64,000 nucleotides of DNA from Burkholderiales bacterium (GCA_020854105.1 JADZGB010000045.1:1-64000), one strand, 5' to 3'; numbered from the stretch's first letter, positions 18,846 through 28,939 are shown. The notes: generated from the letters alone by a model not told the origin. Program-made: numbers and translations.

Positions 18846-19556
18846 ATGAGGTCGCGCGTGCGGCGCATGACGAGGCGGCGCAATCCGCAGGAGGCGGCAA
18901 CTGCTGTGCCGTCGCCGCGCGCGCGCCCGCGCACGTGGCTGTCCACGCCATTGCGTCGGGTGGGCAGCATCGCCTCCCTGCTCATCGCCGGCGTGCTCGG
19001 CCGGATGGGCCGCTACCGCTGCCTGGACGAGGCCGAGCGGTCGGATGCCGCGCTCGTGTTCGGAGACAGCCTGGACCTGAGCCGGGTGCGCATCGCGCAG
19101 TCCGGCCTGCTGCACCGCCTGCTGTTCGCCGTGCAGTGCGTGACACAGGGTGGCGGCGCGGCACGGCCCTTCGTCACCGGATGGCTGGTGCACGCGGTGC
19201 CCGGGCATGCACTTGCGCGCGCCACCCTCATCCACGAACTGACGCATGTCTGGCAGGCGCAGGTGTACGGCCCCTGCTGTCTGTGGCAGGCGCTGCACGC
19301 GCAGTTCTTGGGCGAGGGGTACGACTACTCGGGAGCGCAGCGCGGGCGCGCCGATCCCGCATGCCACGCGACCGGGGAAGGAGGTCAGGATGCCCTGCGC
19401 AGCAGGTCCTTCCTCTCGTTCAACCGCGAGCAGCAGGCGCAGATCGTCATGCACTATTTCGTGCGTCGCGTCCTGCGGGGCGAGTCCGACGAGGCGTGCG
19501 AGCCGTGGGAAGCGCAGATGCGCACGCTGCGCCAGGCCGGCCTCGCCGCTCAGGCG

Positions 19557-19571
<15 letters not shown>
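18846..19571 (+). CDS. HExxH-containing hypothetical protein (Vgr-related / DUF4157-like)
   Basis: 241 residues beginning with a basic stretch and a hydrophobic segment ([14 protein letters not shown]), then [16 protein letters not shown] and the zinc-metalloprotease-like motif [15 protein letters not shown] near residue 140. This arrangement resembles the short Vgr-related / eCIS-core HELxH proteins, whose activity is mostly untested. Two cysteines follow the motif (GPCCLW). The start was placed at MRSRVRRM, with GAAGG five bases upstream; the track ORF starts 31 codons earlier without such a site. The 3' end overlaps the convergent DUF808 gene by 15 bases. Function unknown. Confidence 0.7.
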
Positions 19572-20504
<933 letters not shown>

Positions 20505-20622
20505 GGAGGATCCTGGAGTCCGGGGAGAGACCGAGCGTCGAGCAGGCGGCGCGGCTAGCGCGCCGCGACGGATTATCGCCCGGTGCGCGACACGCCGTAG
20601 AGCGCCGGCGAAGTTACCGGCG

Positions 20623-21687
20623 TCAGGCGCGATCCGCCGGCGGCCTGGTTTCGAACCTGATGGCCGCGCCCGGCTCGCGGTCGCGGCGCTGGAACGCGAT
20701 CATCCATCCCGGATACTCCGCTGGCAGCGCGCTTGCCCCATCCAGCGCGGACAGCTCGTCCCCGGACAGGCGCAATGTGCAGGCAGCGACATTGTCCTCG
20801 AGCTGCTGCACGCTTTTCGCACCCACGATGACGCTCGCGATGCCGGGCTGCTGCAGGGTCCACGCCAGCGCGACGCGTGCCACGGAGACCCCATGGGCCC
20901 GGGCGATGGGGCGCATCGCGTCGACGCAGCGGAAGGCCCGCTCGCGATCCACCGGAGGAAAGTCGAACGTGGTGCGGCGCGCGCCCTCGGGGCCTTGGCT
21001 GTCGGCGCTGAACTTCCCGGACAGCAGGCCGCCGGCGAGCGGACTCCACACCAGGATGCCCAGCTGCTGGTCCAGGGCGAGGGGCATGATCTCGCGTTCC
21101 AGGTCGCGTCCGGCAATGGAGTAATAGGCCTGGATCGCCTCGAATCGGCTCCAGCCGTGCCGCTCGGAGATGCCGAGCGCCTTCATGATCTGCCAGGCAG
21201 CATGGTTCGACACGCCGATGTGGCGGACGCGCCCGGAGCGCACCAGGTCGTCGAGCGCGCGCAGCGTCTCCTCCATCGGGGTGAGGAAGTCCACGGCGTG
21301 AACCTGGTACAGGTCCACGTGCTCGAGCCCGAGGCGTTTCAGGCTGGCGTCCAGGGCGTTCAGGATGTTCACGCGCGACAGGCCGACGCGGTTCGGCCCC
21401 TCGCCCATGCGGATGCGCACCTTGGTCGCGATCACCAGTTCCTCCCGCGGCAGGCCCAGCTCGCGGATGGCTGCGCCGAGCAGCCGCTCGGATTCGCCCT
21501 CGGAGTACACGTCGGCGGTGTCGATGAAATTCACGCCGGCGTCGACGGCGCAGCGCAACTGCGCCTTGGCATCCTCCAGGCCGAGCTTCCCCACGATCTG
21601 GAAGCGGCCCTTGCCGCCCCAGGTCATGGTGCCCAGGCAGATCTCGGAAACGAACAGGCCGGTGCGGCCGAGCAGGCGGTAGTTCAT
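20623..21687 (-). CDS. Aldo/keto reductase
   Basis: 354-residue TIM-barrel NADPH-dependent oxidoreductase. The catalytic tetrad can be seen: Asp and Tyr in [15 protein letters not shown], Lys in [11 protein letters not shown] and His in [14 protein letters not shown]-terminal [23 protein letters not shown] and C-terminal [14 protein letters not shown], which binds the nucleotide, are conserved. It resembles the YghZ/Tas/YajO type AKRs of broad aldehyde specificity. The lysR gene lies 139 bases upstream on the same strand. Physiological substrate unknown. Confidence 0.9.
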   Translation of the reverse strand: MNYRLLGRTGLFVSEICLGTMTWGGKGRFQIVGKLGLEDAKAQLRCAVDAGVNFIDTADVYSEGESERLLGAAIRELGLPREELVIATKVRIRMGEGPNRVGLSRVNILNALDASLKRLGLEHVDLYQVHAVDFLTPMEETLRALDDLVRSGRVRHIGVSNHAAWQIMKALGISERHGWSRFEAIQAYYSIAGRDLEREIMPLALDQQLGILVWSPLAGGLLSGKFSADSQGPEGARRTTFDFPPVDRERAFRCVDAMRPIARAHGVSVARVALAWTLQQPGIASVIVGAKSVQQLEDNVAACTLRLSGDELSALDGASALPAEYPGWMIAFQRRDREPGAAIRFETRPPADRA

Positions 21688-21826
21688 GAGTGGTCTCCGT
21701 GGGTTGCGGCGGTGTGCCGTCTTCTTCTCGAGGTCCTGCGACCGGGTGATGTGCAGCGGTGCGTCATGGTCTCACGCGGCGAGGACCGCCGTCGCGCAGA
21801 GAGCTGACCGGCGAGCTGCGGCCCCG

Positions 21827-22759
21827 CTACGAAGCGAGCGCCAGCTCCCGCGGCGACATGCGAAGCGCGGGGTCGGCCGCCATCAGCTCGAGCAGCCATT
21901 CCACGAAGCAGCGCACACGCGGCGACAGGTGCCTGCGGCCCGGGTAGATGACGTGGATCGGGCGCGGCGCGAAGCACCAGTCGGGCAGCACGGGCTCCAG
22001 GGCCCCGGCCCGCACCCAGCCGGCCACCGCGAACGGCGCCCCCGGACAGATGCCCGCACCGGCCATGCACGAGGCAATGGCGACGTCGGGATCGTCGAAT
22101 CGCAGGCCGCCGGCCGCAGGCACCTCGCAGGGCCCGTCAGCGGATTCCAGCCTCCAGGCGAACGGATGGCGCAGGCCGCCGAACCAGGAAAGCCGCCGAT
22201 GGCCTTGCAGTTCCCGTGCATGGCGCAGGTGCCCCGCGCGACGCAGGTAGGCCGGCGCTGCGTACAAGCCCAGTTGCACATCGCAGGCGTGGCGCGCGAT
22301 CAAGGCGGAATCGTCCAGCGGACCGCCACGGATCGCACAGTCGATTCCGTCCTCCAGCAGGTGGCTGATGCGGTCGGACGCCCCCAGGCGTACCTCCACC
22401 TGCGGATACCTCGCCTGGAACGCGTGCAGGTGCGGCGCGATCACCCAGCGCGCGATCGACATCAGGGCCTCGACGCGCAGCCTGCCGCGAGGCTCCGCCG
22501 TCGCACCCTTGAGCGCACCTTCGAGTTCCGCGATCTCCTGCAGGATCACCCGGCACCGGGCGAAGTAGGACTCCCCGTCGTCGGTGAGGCGCAGCGTTCG
22601 GGTGGTACGGTGCAGAAGCCGCACGCCGAGCGCACGCTCCAGGTCGGAGACGCGCTGTGACACGCGCGCCTTCGGCTGCTCGAGCGCCAGCGCCACCCGG
22701 GTGAAGCTGCCCAGTTCCACCACCTTCGCGAAGGTGGCCATCGCCGCCAACTTGTCCAC
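21827..22759 (-). CDS. LysR-family transcriptional regulator
   Basis: 310 residues: an N-terminal winged HTH (MDKLAAMATFAKVVELGSFTRVALALEQPKARVSQRVSDLE) and a periplasmic-binding-like effector domain. GTG start. In the HTH the usual S-x-S-x-V-S run reads QPKARVSQRV, a small deviation. The closest relatives by look are the MetR/DmlR/CrgA-like group (GVRLLHRTTRTLRLTDDGESYF). Likely targets are the adjacent aldo/keto reductase or the divergent DsbA-like gene. An imperfect palindrome just upstream could be its operator. Confidence 0.92.
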   Translation of the reverse strand: MDKLAAMATFAKVVELGSFTRVALALEQPKARVSQRVSDLERALGVRLLHRTTRTLRLTDDGESYFARCRVILQEIAELEGALKGATAEPRGRLRVEALMSIARWVIAPHLHAFQARYPQVEVRLGASDRISHLLEDGIDCAIRGGPLDDSALIARHACDVQLGLYAAPAYLRRAGHLRHARELQGHRRLSWFGGLRHPFAWRLESADGPCEVPAAGGLRFDDPDVAIASCMAGAGICPGAPFAVAGWVRAGALEPVLPDWCFAPRPIHVIYPGRRHLSPRVRCFVEWLLELMAADPALRMSPRELALAS

Positions 22760-22762
22760 AGT

Positions 22763-22782
22763 TTCGTTCGCGAATCACGAAC
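22763..22782. promoter_or_regulatory. Possible LysR operator
   Basis: GTTCG and CGAAC flank seven bases, extended by TTCG and CGAA in a T-N11-A-like arrangement. It lies immediately upstream of the lysR start codon. Position fits autoregulation; not otherwise supported. Confidence 0.3.
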
Positions 22783-22879
22783 AATGTATCCAGAAACGGA
22801 TTGTATATCTCGAACCGTCCTATCAATAGACTGGTCTTCGTGTTCTACCGCCATTGAGGACGACATGCTGAAGCTCCTG

Positions 22880-22971
22880 ATGGCGGCGCCGACATGGTGG
22901 TTCGCCAGGCCGATGGCAGCTGGCGGTACGCGGTCGGCAATCCGTTCGGCGTCGCCCAGCCGGCACACTGA
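22880..22971 (+). pseudogene. C-terminal remnant of a SnoaL/DUF4440-like (SgcJ/EcaC) protein
   Basis: The frame DMVVRQADGSWRYAVGNPFGV followed by a stop is the characteristic C-terminal strand of SgcJ/EcaC-type ketosteroid-isomerase-fold proteins. No start or upstream domain precedes it; a stop codon lies about 15 codons upstream in frame. It is best read as a decayed gene end left in the 270-bp lysR–dsbA gap. Confidence 0.45.
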
Positions 22972-23030
22972 TCCCGGGGCGCGGATGGCGCAAGGCCGAT
23001 ACAGCCCCCGTCACGCAGGGAGCACCTGAC

Positions 23031-23759
23031 ATGCACGACTGCGATCCCGTTGCCGGTGCCTGCGCAAGTCCCGGTCCGCACACGCTAGCCGATCCCGCGC
23101 CCCGAATCAGGGGCGACAACGCCACGGTGCACTACGTGGGCGACCCGATGTGCTCCTGGTGCTGGGGCATCTCACCAGCCATCCACGCGCTTGCCGCGCG
23201 CTGCGCGCGACAGGGGATCGCGTTCACGCTGACCATGGGCGGCCTGCGCGCCGGGGGCGGCGATCCCTGGAACGCGGCCTTCAAGGACTTCCTGCGCAAT
23301 GAATGGCGCCACATCGCGCGGGCGACGGGCCAGCCCTTCGGCTTCACCCTGCTGGACCGGGCCGAGTTCGACTACGACACCGAGCCGGCATGCCGGGCGG
23401 TGGTCACAGTGCAGATGCTGCAGCAGTCGGCGGGACTGGATCCGTCGCTGTCGCTGCGCTTCTTCTCGGCGGTGCAGCAGCACTTCTACGTCGACGGGGA
23501 AGACCCCAAGACCGCGCGGTTCCATGCCGGCATCTGCGCCGCGCTCGGCATCGACTTCGACGCGTTTCGCCTGGCGTTCGAATCGGCCGGCGCGCGCGAG
23601 GGGGTGCGGCAGTCGTTCCAGCGCGCGCGGCAGTGGGGTGTGCGTTCCTTCCCGACACTGCTCTACCAGCACGACAGCCGGATCATGCCGCTCGCCGTCG
23701 GATACGTGACGCCGGAGCAGGCGCTGGACCGGCTGGACGAACTCGCCAGGCATTCCTGA
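23031..23759 (+). CDS. DsbA-family thioredoxin-fold protein
   Basis: 242 residues. After about 30 N-terminal residues without a signal peptide comes VHYVGDPMCSWCWGISPAI with the CSWC redox pair, then a helical insertion and WGVRSFPTLLY containing the cis-Pro. This is the DSBA/FrnE-like group of cytoplasmic thiol oxidoreductases or isomerases. AGGGAG lies 8 bases upstream of the ATG. It is divergent from lysR and convergent with the CBS protein. Substrate unknown. Confidence 0.87.
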   Translation: MHDCDPVAGACASPGPHTLADPAPRIRGDNATVHYVGDPMCSWCWGISPAIHALAARCARQGIAFTLTMGGLRAGGGDPWNAAFKDFLRNEWRHIARATGQPFGFTLLDRAEFDYDTEPACRAVVTVQMLQQSAGLDPSLSLRFFSAVQQHFYVDGEDPKTARFHAGICAALGIDFDAFRLAFESAGAREGVRQSFQRARQWGVRSFPTLLYQHDSRIMPLAVGYVTPEQALDRLDELARHS

Positions 23760-23786
23760 GCCGAGGCATTCCGACCTGGGCCTTCG

Positions 23787-23809
23787 GACCCGGCGCTACT
23801 GGCCGGGTC
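23787..23809. terminator. Hairpin between convergent genes
   Basis: GACCCGGC and GCCGGGTC form a perfect 8-bp stem with a 7-base loop between the convergent dsbA-like and CBS genes. There is no T-run, so termination is only a suggestion. Confidence 0.4.
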
Positions 23810-23867
23810 TGCCGCTGGCCGGCCGCCGCCGGCACCATTTTCGATGCTGCCCGCGACCCCGCGCCGC

Positions 23868-24281
23868 TCAGCGGTTGCTGCGCGCCGCTCTGCTGATCTC
23901 GATCAGCGCATTCAAGGCGTCGGTTACGGTGAAGATGCCGCGGAAATCGCCGTTGTCATCGTTCACGATCACGCTGCCGATCTTGCGCTCCGACATCGCG
24001 TACGCCACATCGTCGAGCGGCGTCGCGGCGGATACCGCCACGGGGTCGGTGGCCATGATGTCCGCCGCTCGCACCTGGATCATGTGCTCGGCGCTGAGCC
24101 CCTGCGCCACGCGCACGTCCCGGTCGCTGACCAGCCCCACCACCTTGCCGCCGCGCACGATCGGCAGATGGCGCACGCCGTGCTGCTGCATCAACTCCCG
24201 AAGCTGTTCGATCGACAAGTCCTCCGTCGCCGTGATCGGATCGGGGGTCGTGAATTCCTCTACGGGTGGATTCCATTGCAT
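23868..24281 (-). CDS. Tandem CBS-domain protein
   Basis: 137 residues made of two CBS motifs: DPITATEDLSIEQLRELMQQHGVRHLPIV...GLVSDRDV, then DPVAVSAATPLDDVAYAMSERKIGSVIVND...GIFTVTDAL. CBS pairs bind adenine nucleotides and act as sensors. With no fused catalytic domain it would regulate another protein. It opens the metabolic block that continues with rtcB and archease, but a 278-base gap separates it from rtcB. Confidence 0.9.
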   Translation of the reverse strand: MQWNPPVEEFTTPDPITATEDLSIEQLRELMQQHGVRHLPIVRGGKVVGLVSDRDVRVAQGLSAEHMIQVRAADIMATDPVAVSAATPLDDVAYAMSERKIGSVIVNDDNGDFRGIFTVTDALNALIEISRAARSNR

Positions 24282-24377
24282 GACGTGATGTCTCCGTCGC
24301 GGCGCCTGGACAGCGCCGGAAAAGGGTTGGGTTTCAGATCGACGCGGCGTAGCACGGAACCGAACCCGCGTCCGCTT

Positions 24378-24563
24378 TCAAAACCGGATAGTAAACGGCC
24401 TCGGGGCGTGAATTGGATGATCTGGCCGAATGCTGCTGCGATCAGGTGGCATCACGTCCCGCGCCAGCGTGCCATTGCCGACGGTAATCCTCGCGCCCGC
24501 CGACAGCGCGGTCAGCACCGGCATCAGAAACACCGTGATCCCGTCGGCCCCGGCGGCGCTCAT
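24378..24563 (-). CDS. Small ORF overlapping the rtcB stop (uncertain)
   Basis: 61 codons beginning with an ATG that overlaps the rtcB stop as ATGA, the overlap type used by the neighbouring operon genes. The product (MSAAGADGITVFLMPVLTAL...) is not recognised and has no clear domain. It may be a small coupled protein, a gene remnant or chance. The remainder of the rtcB–CBS gap shows nothing else. Confidence 0.3.
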   Translation of the reverse strand: MSAAGADGITVFLMPVLTALSAGARITVGNGTLARDVMPPDRSSIRPDHPIHAPRPFTIRF

Positions 24564-25990
24564 CCCTTCACGCAGACGAGCGGAACGAGCTTCGCCACCT
24601 TGCGCGCCAGGCCGGCGGCATCGGTGGCGTCGACGACCTCGGAGACGTCCTTGTAGGCGCCCGGCGCCTCTTCGGCGATGCCCCGCGAAGATGGACTGCG
24701 CACCATGATGCCGCGCGCGGCGAGATCGTCGACCACCTGGCGTCCGCGCCAGCACGCAACTGCCTGGTGGCGGCTCATCGCCCGTCCCGCCCCGTGGCAG
24801 GCCGACGAGAACGCGAGCGACTCCGAGCGCGCGGTGCCGGCGAGCACGTACGAGCCGGTGCCCATCGAGCCGCCGATCAGCACCGGCTGGCCGGCCAGGC
24901 GCAGCGATTCGGGAAGCTCGGGGTGCCCGGGACCGAGCGCGCGGGTGGCGCCCTTGCGGTGCACGAACAGCGCGCGCTCGTGCCCGTCGATGCGGTGCGT
25001 CTCGAGCTTGCAGGTGTTGTGCGAGACGTCGTAGAGCAACGGCATGCGTGCCGCCGGCAGCAATCCGGCGAAGACCTCGCGCACCAGGTGCGTCAGGATC
25101 TGGCGATTGGCGAGCGCGCAGTTGATCGCCGAGCGCATCGCACCGAGGTAGGCTTCGCCGAGATCCGAGCGGATCGGCGCGCAAGCGAGCTCGCGATCCG
25201 GCAGTGCGATGCCGAAGCCCTTGGCCGCGATCGCCATCTCACGCAGAAACTCGGTGCCGATCTGATGCCCGAGCCCGCGCGAGCCGCAGTGGATCATCAC
25301 GACCGCGTCGTCGACGCGCAGCCCGAACGCGCCGGCGATCGACTCGTCGAACACCTCCGCGACGCGCTGCACCTCGAGATAGTGGTTGCCGCTGCCCAGG
25401 GTTCCCATCTCGTCGCGCTGGCGCTTCTTGGCCAGCGCGGACACCTTGTCGGGCTTCGCGTGCGGCATCTGGCCGCGCTCTTCGATGCGTTCGAGGTCGG
25501 CCGGCGTGCCCCAGCCCTGGTCGACGGCCCATCTCGCACCGCCGACGAGCATGGCTTCCATCCGTGCGACGTCCAGGCGGATCGCGCCGGTACTGCCGAC
25601 TCCGGCCGGGATGCGTGCGAACAGCGCCTCGGCCAGCGGCCGCTGCACGGCGAGGATGTCTTCCGCACGCAGGCCGGTGAGCAGGCAGCGCACGCCGCAC
25701 GAGATGTCGAAGCCGACGCCACCCGCCGAGACGACGCCGCCGCGCTCGGGGTCGAACGCCGCGACCCCGCCGATCGGAAAGCCGTAGCCCCAGTGCGCAT
25801 CGGGCATCGCATAGGAAGCGCGCACGATGCCCGGCAGCTTCGCGACGTTGCTCGCCTGCTCGAGCACCTTGTCGTCCATCTCGGCGACCAGCGCCTCGCT
25901 GCCGTAGACGATTGCCGGCACGCGCATGTCGCCGCGCATCGGCACTTCCCATTCGCAGGGTCCGCGTCGGACCAGTTCGTCCAGGTTCAT
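24560..25990 (-). CDS. rtcB: RtcB RNA ligase (3'-phosphate/2',3'-cyclic phosphate)
   Basis: 476 residues of the GTP- and Mn-dependent RNA ligase that joins 3'-phosphate or cyclic-phosphate ends to 5'-OH ends. Metal and active-site residues are present: Asp and Cys98 in GVGFDISCGVRC, GSGNHYLEVQ, HCGSRGLGHQ, YDVSHNTCK, and the guanylylated His in CHGAGRAMSRHQA. It ends in VCVKG as usual. The archease gene lies 14 bases upstream in the same direction. No rtcA or rtcR is nearby, so the sigma-54 regulated arrangement of E. coli is not used here. Confidence 0.96.
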   Translation of the reverse strand: MNLDELVRRGPCEWEVPMRGDMRVPAIVYGSEALVAEMDDKVLEQASNVAKLPGIVRASYAMPDAHWGYGFPIGGVAAFDPERGGVVSAGGVGFDISCGVRCLLTGLRAEDILAVQRPLAEALFARIPAGVGSTGAIRLDVARMEAMLVGGARWAVDQGWGTPADLERIEERGQMPHAKPDKVSALAKKRQRDEMGTLGSGNHYLEVQRVAEVFDESIAGAFGLRVDDAVVMIHCGSRGLGHQIGTEFLREMAIAAKGFGIALPDRELACAPIRSDLGEAYLGAMRSAINCALANRQILTHLVREVFAGLLPAARMPLLYDVSHNTCKLETHRIDGHERALFVHRKGATRALGPGHPELPESLRLAGQPVLIGGSMGTGSYVLAGTARSESLAFSSACHGAGRAMSRHQAVACWRGRQVVDDLAARGIMVRSPSSRGIAEEAPGAYKDVSEVVDATDAAGLARKVAKLVPLVCVKG

Positions 25991-26004
25991 CGACTCGACT
26001 CCGG

Positions 26005-26424
26005 CTAGACGTCAACCACGGTCTGCGCCATCCAGCCGCCGTCCGCGGTCGGCGCGACGCGCAGGCTGGTGTAGGTGGCACCCTTGACCTCCACCGCCGG
26101 CCGATGCCGCTCGACCGAGGTCGGCTCGCCGAAAGCCTGGGCCCGCAGCCGCGTGCCGTCTATCTCGACCCGGTAGCGGCCGAACAGCATCCGCCGCACG
26201 GCCATTTCGTAGACCAGCGCGTTCAGCCACTGGGCTAGCAGCAGCTCCGCGTCCGGTGCCTCGCAGGCGATGTCGATCGCATCGTGCACCGCGACGCCCA
26301 CCGGATCGGTGATGACCGCGGTCAGCGCCAATGCCGCCTGCTCGAACGCGCCGGCCATCGTCGCACCGATGCCGCGCACGCCGATGTCGGCGCCATGTTC
26401 GTAGTGCTCCCAGTGCTCCTGCAT
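26005..26424 (-). CDS. Archease, RtcB activator
   Basis: 139-residue archease-family protein, which speeds RtcB guanylylation and multiple turnover. Start MQEHWEHYEHGADIGVRGIG matches the family EHxADIG metal site. The C-terminal VKGATYTSLRV stands where VKAxTYH is usual; the last Thr replaces the common His, a possible change in the metal site. It precedes rtcB by 14 bases, the classic archease–rtcB pair. The longer ORF in the track is not needed. Confidence 0.88.
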   Translation of the reverse strand: MQEHWEHYEHGADIGVRGIGATMAGAFEQAALALTAVITDPVGVAVHDAIDIACEAPDAELLLAQWLNALVYEMAVRRMLFGRYRVEIDGTRLRAQAFGEPTSVERHRPAVEVKGATYTSLRVAPTADGGWMAQTVVDV

Positions 26425-26695
26425 GGCCGTGCTCACCCCTGCGGCCGGCTCCCGGCCCATGGTGGAATAATCCCCCCGAATCCAGCCGGCGTGTTGATCG
26501 ACCGCAACCCGGAGCCGGATAGTGCGGCCATGGTTGTACGGCCTGCCGCTCGTGCTGATGCCGCCGCAGGCGTTCCTCGCGCGCCCCTCGCGCTGACTGA
26601 ACAGGACGCGAGGCGTGCACAATGCGAGCATGGAATCGACGGTCACGAGCGCGGAGAACCGGCCCACCGGCCGTCACCGGAGGAGATCCGAAGTG

Positions 26696-27646
26696 ATGCT
26701 CTTTTCCCTCGAGCCGGGCAGCGCGTTCGCGGCGGCGCTGGCCAGCGAACTGGGCGTGGAGATCGCCGCGCACGAGGAGCGGCGCTTTGCCGACGAGGAA
26801 TGCAAGCTGCGCCCGCTGGTCGACGTCGGCGGCGCCGACGCCTGCGTGGTGCTCGGACTGCACGGCGGGCCGCTCGACAGCCCGCACGACAAGCTCTGGC
26901 GCCTTCTGGCCTTCGTCGCCACGCTGCGCGACCACGGCGCGCGGCGGGTGACCGCGGTCGCTCCATACCTCGCCTATGCGCGCAAGGACCGCCGCACGAA
27001 GCCGCACGATCCGATCGGTCTGCGCTACGTGGCGCAGCTGTTCGAGGCGGTCGGCACCGACGCGCTGATCGTGCTCGAGGCGCACAACGTCGCCGCGTTC
27101 GAGAACGCGTTCCGGCTTCCGGCGATCAGCCTCGAGGCGCATCACGCCTTCGGCCCGCTGATCGCGGAACTCGCCAACGACGGCCCGCTGGCGGTCGCCT
27201 CGCCCGATCCGGGCGGGGTGAAGCGCGCGCAACTGTGGCGTGAGGCGCTGGAGGAGCGACGGGGGGCGCCGGTCGGTTTCGCGATGGTCGACAAGCGTCG
27301 CAGTGCCGGCGTGATGTCCACGCGCGGCCTGGTGGCCGGCGATGTCGCCGGCGCCACCGTGCTGCTGCTCGACGACCTGATCGGCAGCGGCGAGACGATG
27401 CGGCAGGCGGCCCTTGCGCTGCGCGGTGCCGGCGCCGCCTCGATCGTGGCCTGCGCGGGCCACGGCCTGTTCATCGACCAGGCCGCTGAAGTTCTGGCCG
27501 ACGAAGCGATCGCGCGACTGGCGGTGACCGACAGCGTCCCCGCGTTCCGGCTGCCGCCCGACGCGCCGGTGCGCGGCAAGCTGCGCATCGCCTCGTGCGC
27601 GCCGCTGTTCGCGCAGGCGATCCGGCGACTGCACGCGGCGGGCTGA
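26696..27646 (+). CDS. prs: Ribose-phosphate pyrophosphokinase (divergent)
   Basis: 316 residues of the PRPP synthetase family (ribose-5-phosphate + ATP to PRPP). Visible are the RFADEECKLRP start of the first PRT-like domain, APYLAYARKDRRTKPHDPIGLRYVAQL as the ATP/flexible-loop region, and VLLLDDLIGSGETM at the PRPP-binding loop. The classical loop is VDDxxxTGxT, so this is a divergent second-type enzyme rather than the housekeeping Prs. Start at MLFSLEPG, with GGAGGAG upstream. Divergent from archease and convergent with the kinase gene. A PRPP-using enzyme remnant (nicotinate phosphoribosyltransferase) lies 1.2 kb away. Confidence 0.85.
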   Translation: MLFSLEPGSAFAAALASELGVEIAAHEERRFADEECKLRPLVDVGGADACVVLGLHGGPLDSPHDKLWRLLAFVATLRDHGARRVTAVAPYLAYARKDRRTKPHDPIGLRYVAQLFEAVGTDALIVLEAHNVAAFENAFRLPAISLEAHHAFGPLIAELANDGPLAVASPDPGGVKRAQLWREALEERRGAPVGFAMVDKRRSAGVMSTRGLVAGDVAGATVLLLDDLIGSGETMRQAALALRGAGAASIVACAGHGLFIDQAAEVLADEAIARLAVTDSVPAFRLPPDAPVRGKLRIASCAPLFAQAIRRLHAAG

Positions 27647-27675
27647 AGGCGAGCCGCAGGGGCCGCGACGCGGCC

Positions 27676-27712
27676 AGCCGCACGGCATGGACGCCGCGGC
27701 CGGCGTGCGGCT
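27676..27712. terminator. Long hairpin between convergent prs and kinase genes
   Basis: AGCCGCACG at 27676 pairs perfectly with CGTGCGGCT at 27704. The right arm reaches into the kinase stop codon. No T-run; it may act as a two-way terminator. Confidence 0.4.
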
Positions 27713-28772
27713 ACGGCTCGTCGCCGCCGCGATCGAGCGTGTCGAGCGCCGACGCTGCCTGCGCCAGGTAGCGCCCGCCCAGCGGCAGCCATCGTTCGGG
27801 CGTGCGCGGCTGCGGATCGAGCAGGTGCGCGACGGCTAGTCGCGCGCGCAATGCCGCGCGGTTAGCGGTATAGAGGTGGATCAGCGCATCGGGCGGGCGC
27901 TCGCCGAGCGCCGCGGCGACACCGTCGACCAGCCGTTGCGCGACCCAGGACGCGCCCGCGGCCGCGCATTCGAGCCCGAGGTAGGCCAGTTCGTCGAACG
28001 GATCGACCTGCCGCAACTCGGCGCTGAACTCCAGGCAGTCGATGACCACCGGAGGATCGTTCAGGCAGACGTGCTCGGGGCGCAGGTCGCCGTGCCCGTC
28101 GACGACGTGGCCGCCCGACACGCGCCCGCGCAGCACGTTGGCCCACGCTTCGATCGCCGCATCGAGCCGATCGAGCACCGGGCACGCGTCCAGCCCGGCA
28201 AAGCGCGGTTGCACGAGCAGCGCGCGATTGACCGCCTGCTCGCGGCGAACACGCACGAGATAGGCGTCCGGCCCGAGAGTGGTGCGCGCGGCGTCGCGAT
28301 AGAAGCGAGCGAGCAGCGCGATCACCGCGTCGATGTCTCCGGGTTGCAGCGCGCCGGCCGCGATCACGCGGTCGAGCATCCGCTCGGCGGGCAGCCGGCG
28401 CATCAGCACCAACCAGTCGATCGTGGTTCCGGGGCCAGGCAGCCGCTCCTCGGGCAGCAGCGCAAAGCCGCCTTCGTCCCACTGCAGGGCGAGCAACCCC
28501 AGGTAGACCCGGGGCGCGAGACGGCGGTTCAGTCTCAGCTCTTCGCGGCAGTTGCGCTCGCGCAGTGGCGGCGTGGAGAAGTCGAGAAACGGGTAGCGCA
28601 CCGCCTTCTTCATCTTCAGCACGCGTTCACCGGCAACGATGACCCACGACATGTGCGTCTCGATCAGTTGTGCGGCGGCCGGGTCCGCACCGTGCGCGGC
28701 GCGCGACATCAGGAAGCCGAGCCGCGCCTCGGTGCCCGGATCTTCGAGCCTGCCGGCGTCGGAATCGCGCAT
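27711..28772 (-). CDS. Aminoglycoside-phosphotransferase-fold kinase (COG2187-like)
   Basis: 353 residues. After an N-terminal region containing IVAGERVLKMKKAVRYPFLDFSTP comes a kinase-like core with VVDGHGDLRPEHVCL as catalytic loop and VVIDCLEFSAELRQVDPFDELAYLGLE as metal-binding segment. This pattern belongs to the COG2187 proteins, often fused to a P-loop kinase domain; that C-terminal domain is absent here. Substrate unknown. Last gene of the acs–E1–E2–ACP operon, 14 bases behind the truncated nicotinate phosphoribosyltransferase. Confidence 0.8.
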   Translation of the reverse strand: MRDSDAGRLEDPGTEARLGFLMSRAAHGADPAAAQLIETHMSWVIVAGERVLKMKKAVRYPFLDFSTPPLRERNCREELRLNRRLAPRVYLGLLALQWDEGGFALLPEERLPGPGTTIDWLVLMRRLPAERMLDRVIAAGALQPGDIDAVIALLARFYRDAARTTLGPDAYLVRVRREQAVNRALLVQPRFAGLDACPVLDRLDAAIEAWANVLRGRVSGGHVVDGHGDLRPEHVCLNDPPVVIDCLEFSAELRQVDPFDELAYLGLECAAAGASWVAQRLVDGVAAALGERPPDALIHLYTANRAALRARLAVAHLLDPQPRTPERWLPLGGRYLAQAASALDTLDRGGDEP

Positions 28773-28786
28773 CGCTCGCGGCCGGC

Positions 28787-28939
28787 TCAGGACGTGGCGA
28801 CGTCAACCTCGCGCGCCAGCGTGCGAAGCCGCCCGGAAATCTCCACCGGAAAGGCCGCCGGCGCCGACTCGACCATCCCGCGGTGCAGGTAAGCCTGCAG
28901 CATCGTCAGCTGATACAGGTCGGTGAGCAGGGCGGTCAT
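28787..28939 (-). pseudogene. Truncated nicotinate phosphoribosyltransferase (N-terminal 50 codons)
   Basis: MTALLTDLYQLTMLQAYLHRGM is the conserved N-terminus of nicotinate phosphoribosyltransferase, which makes nicotinate mononucleotide from nicotinate and PRPP. The frame then loses family similarity and stops after 50 codons, whereas the family has over 400. The ATG overlaps the acp stop as ATGA, so translation signals are kept. It seems to be an internal or 3' deletion product and would not be active. Confidence 0.7.
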
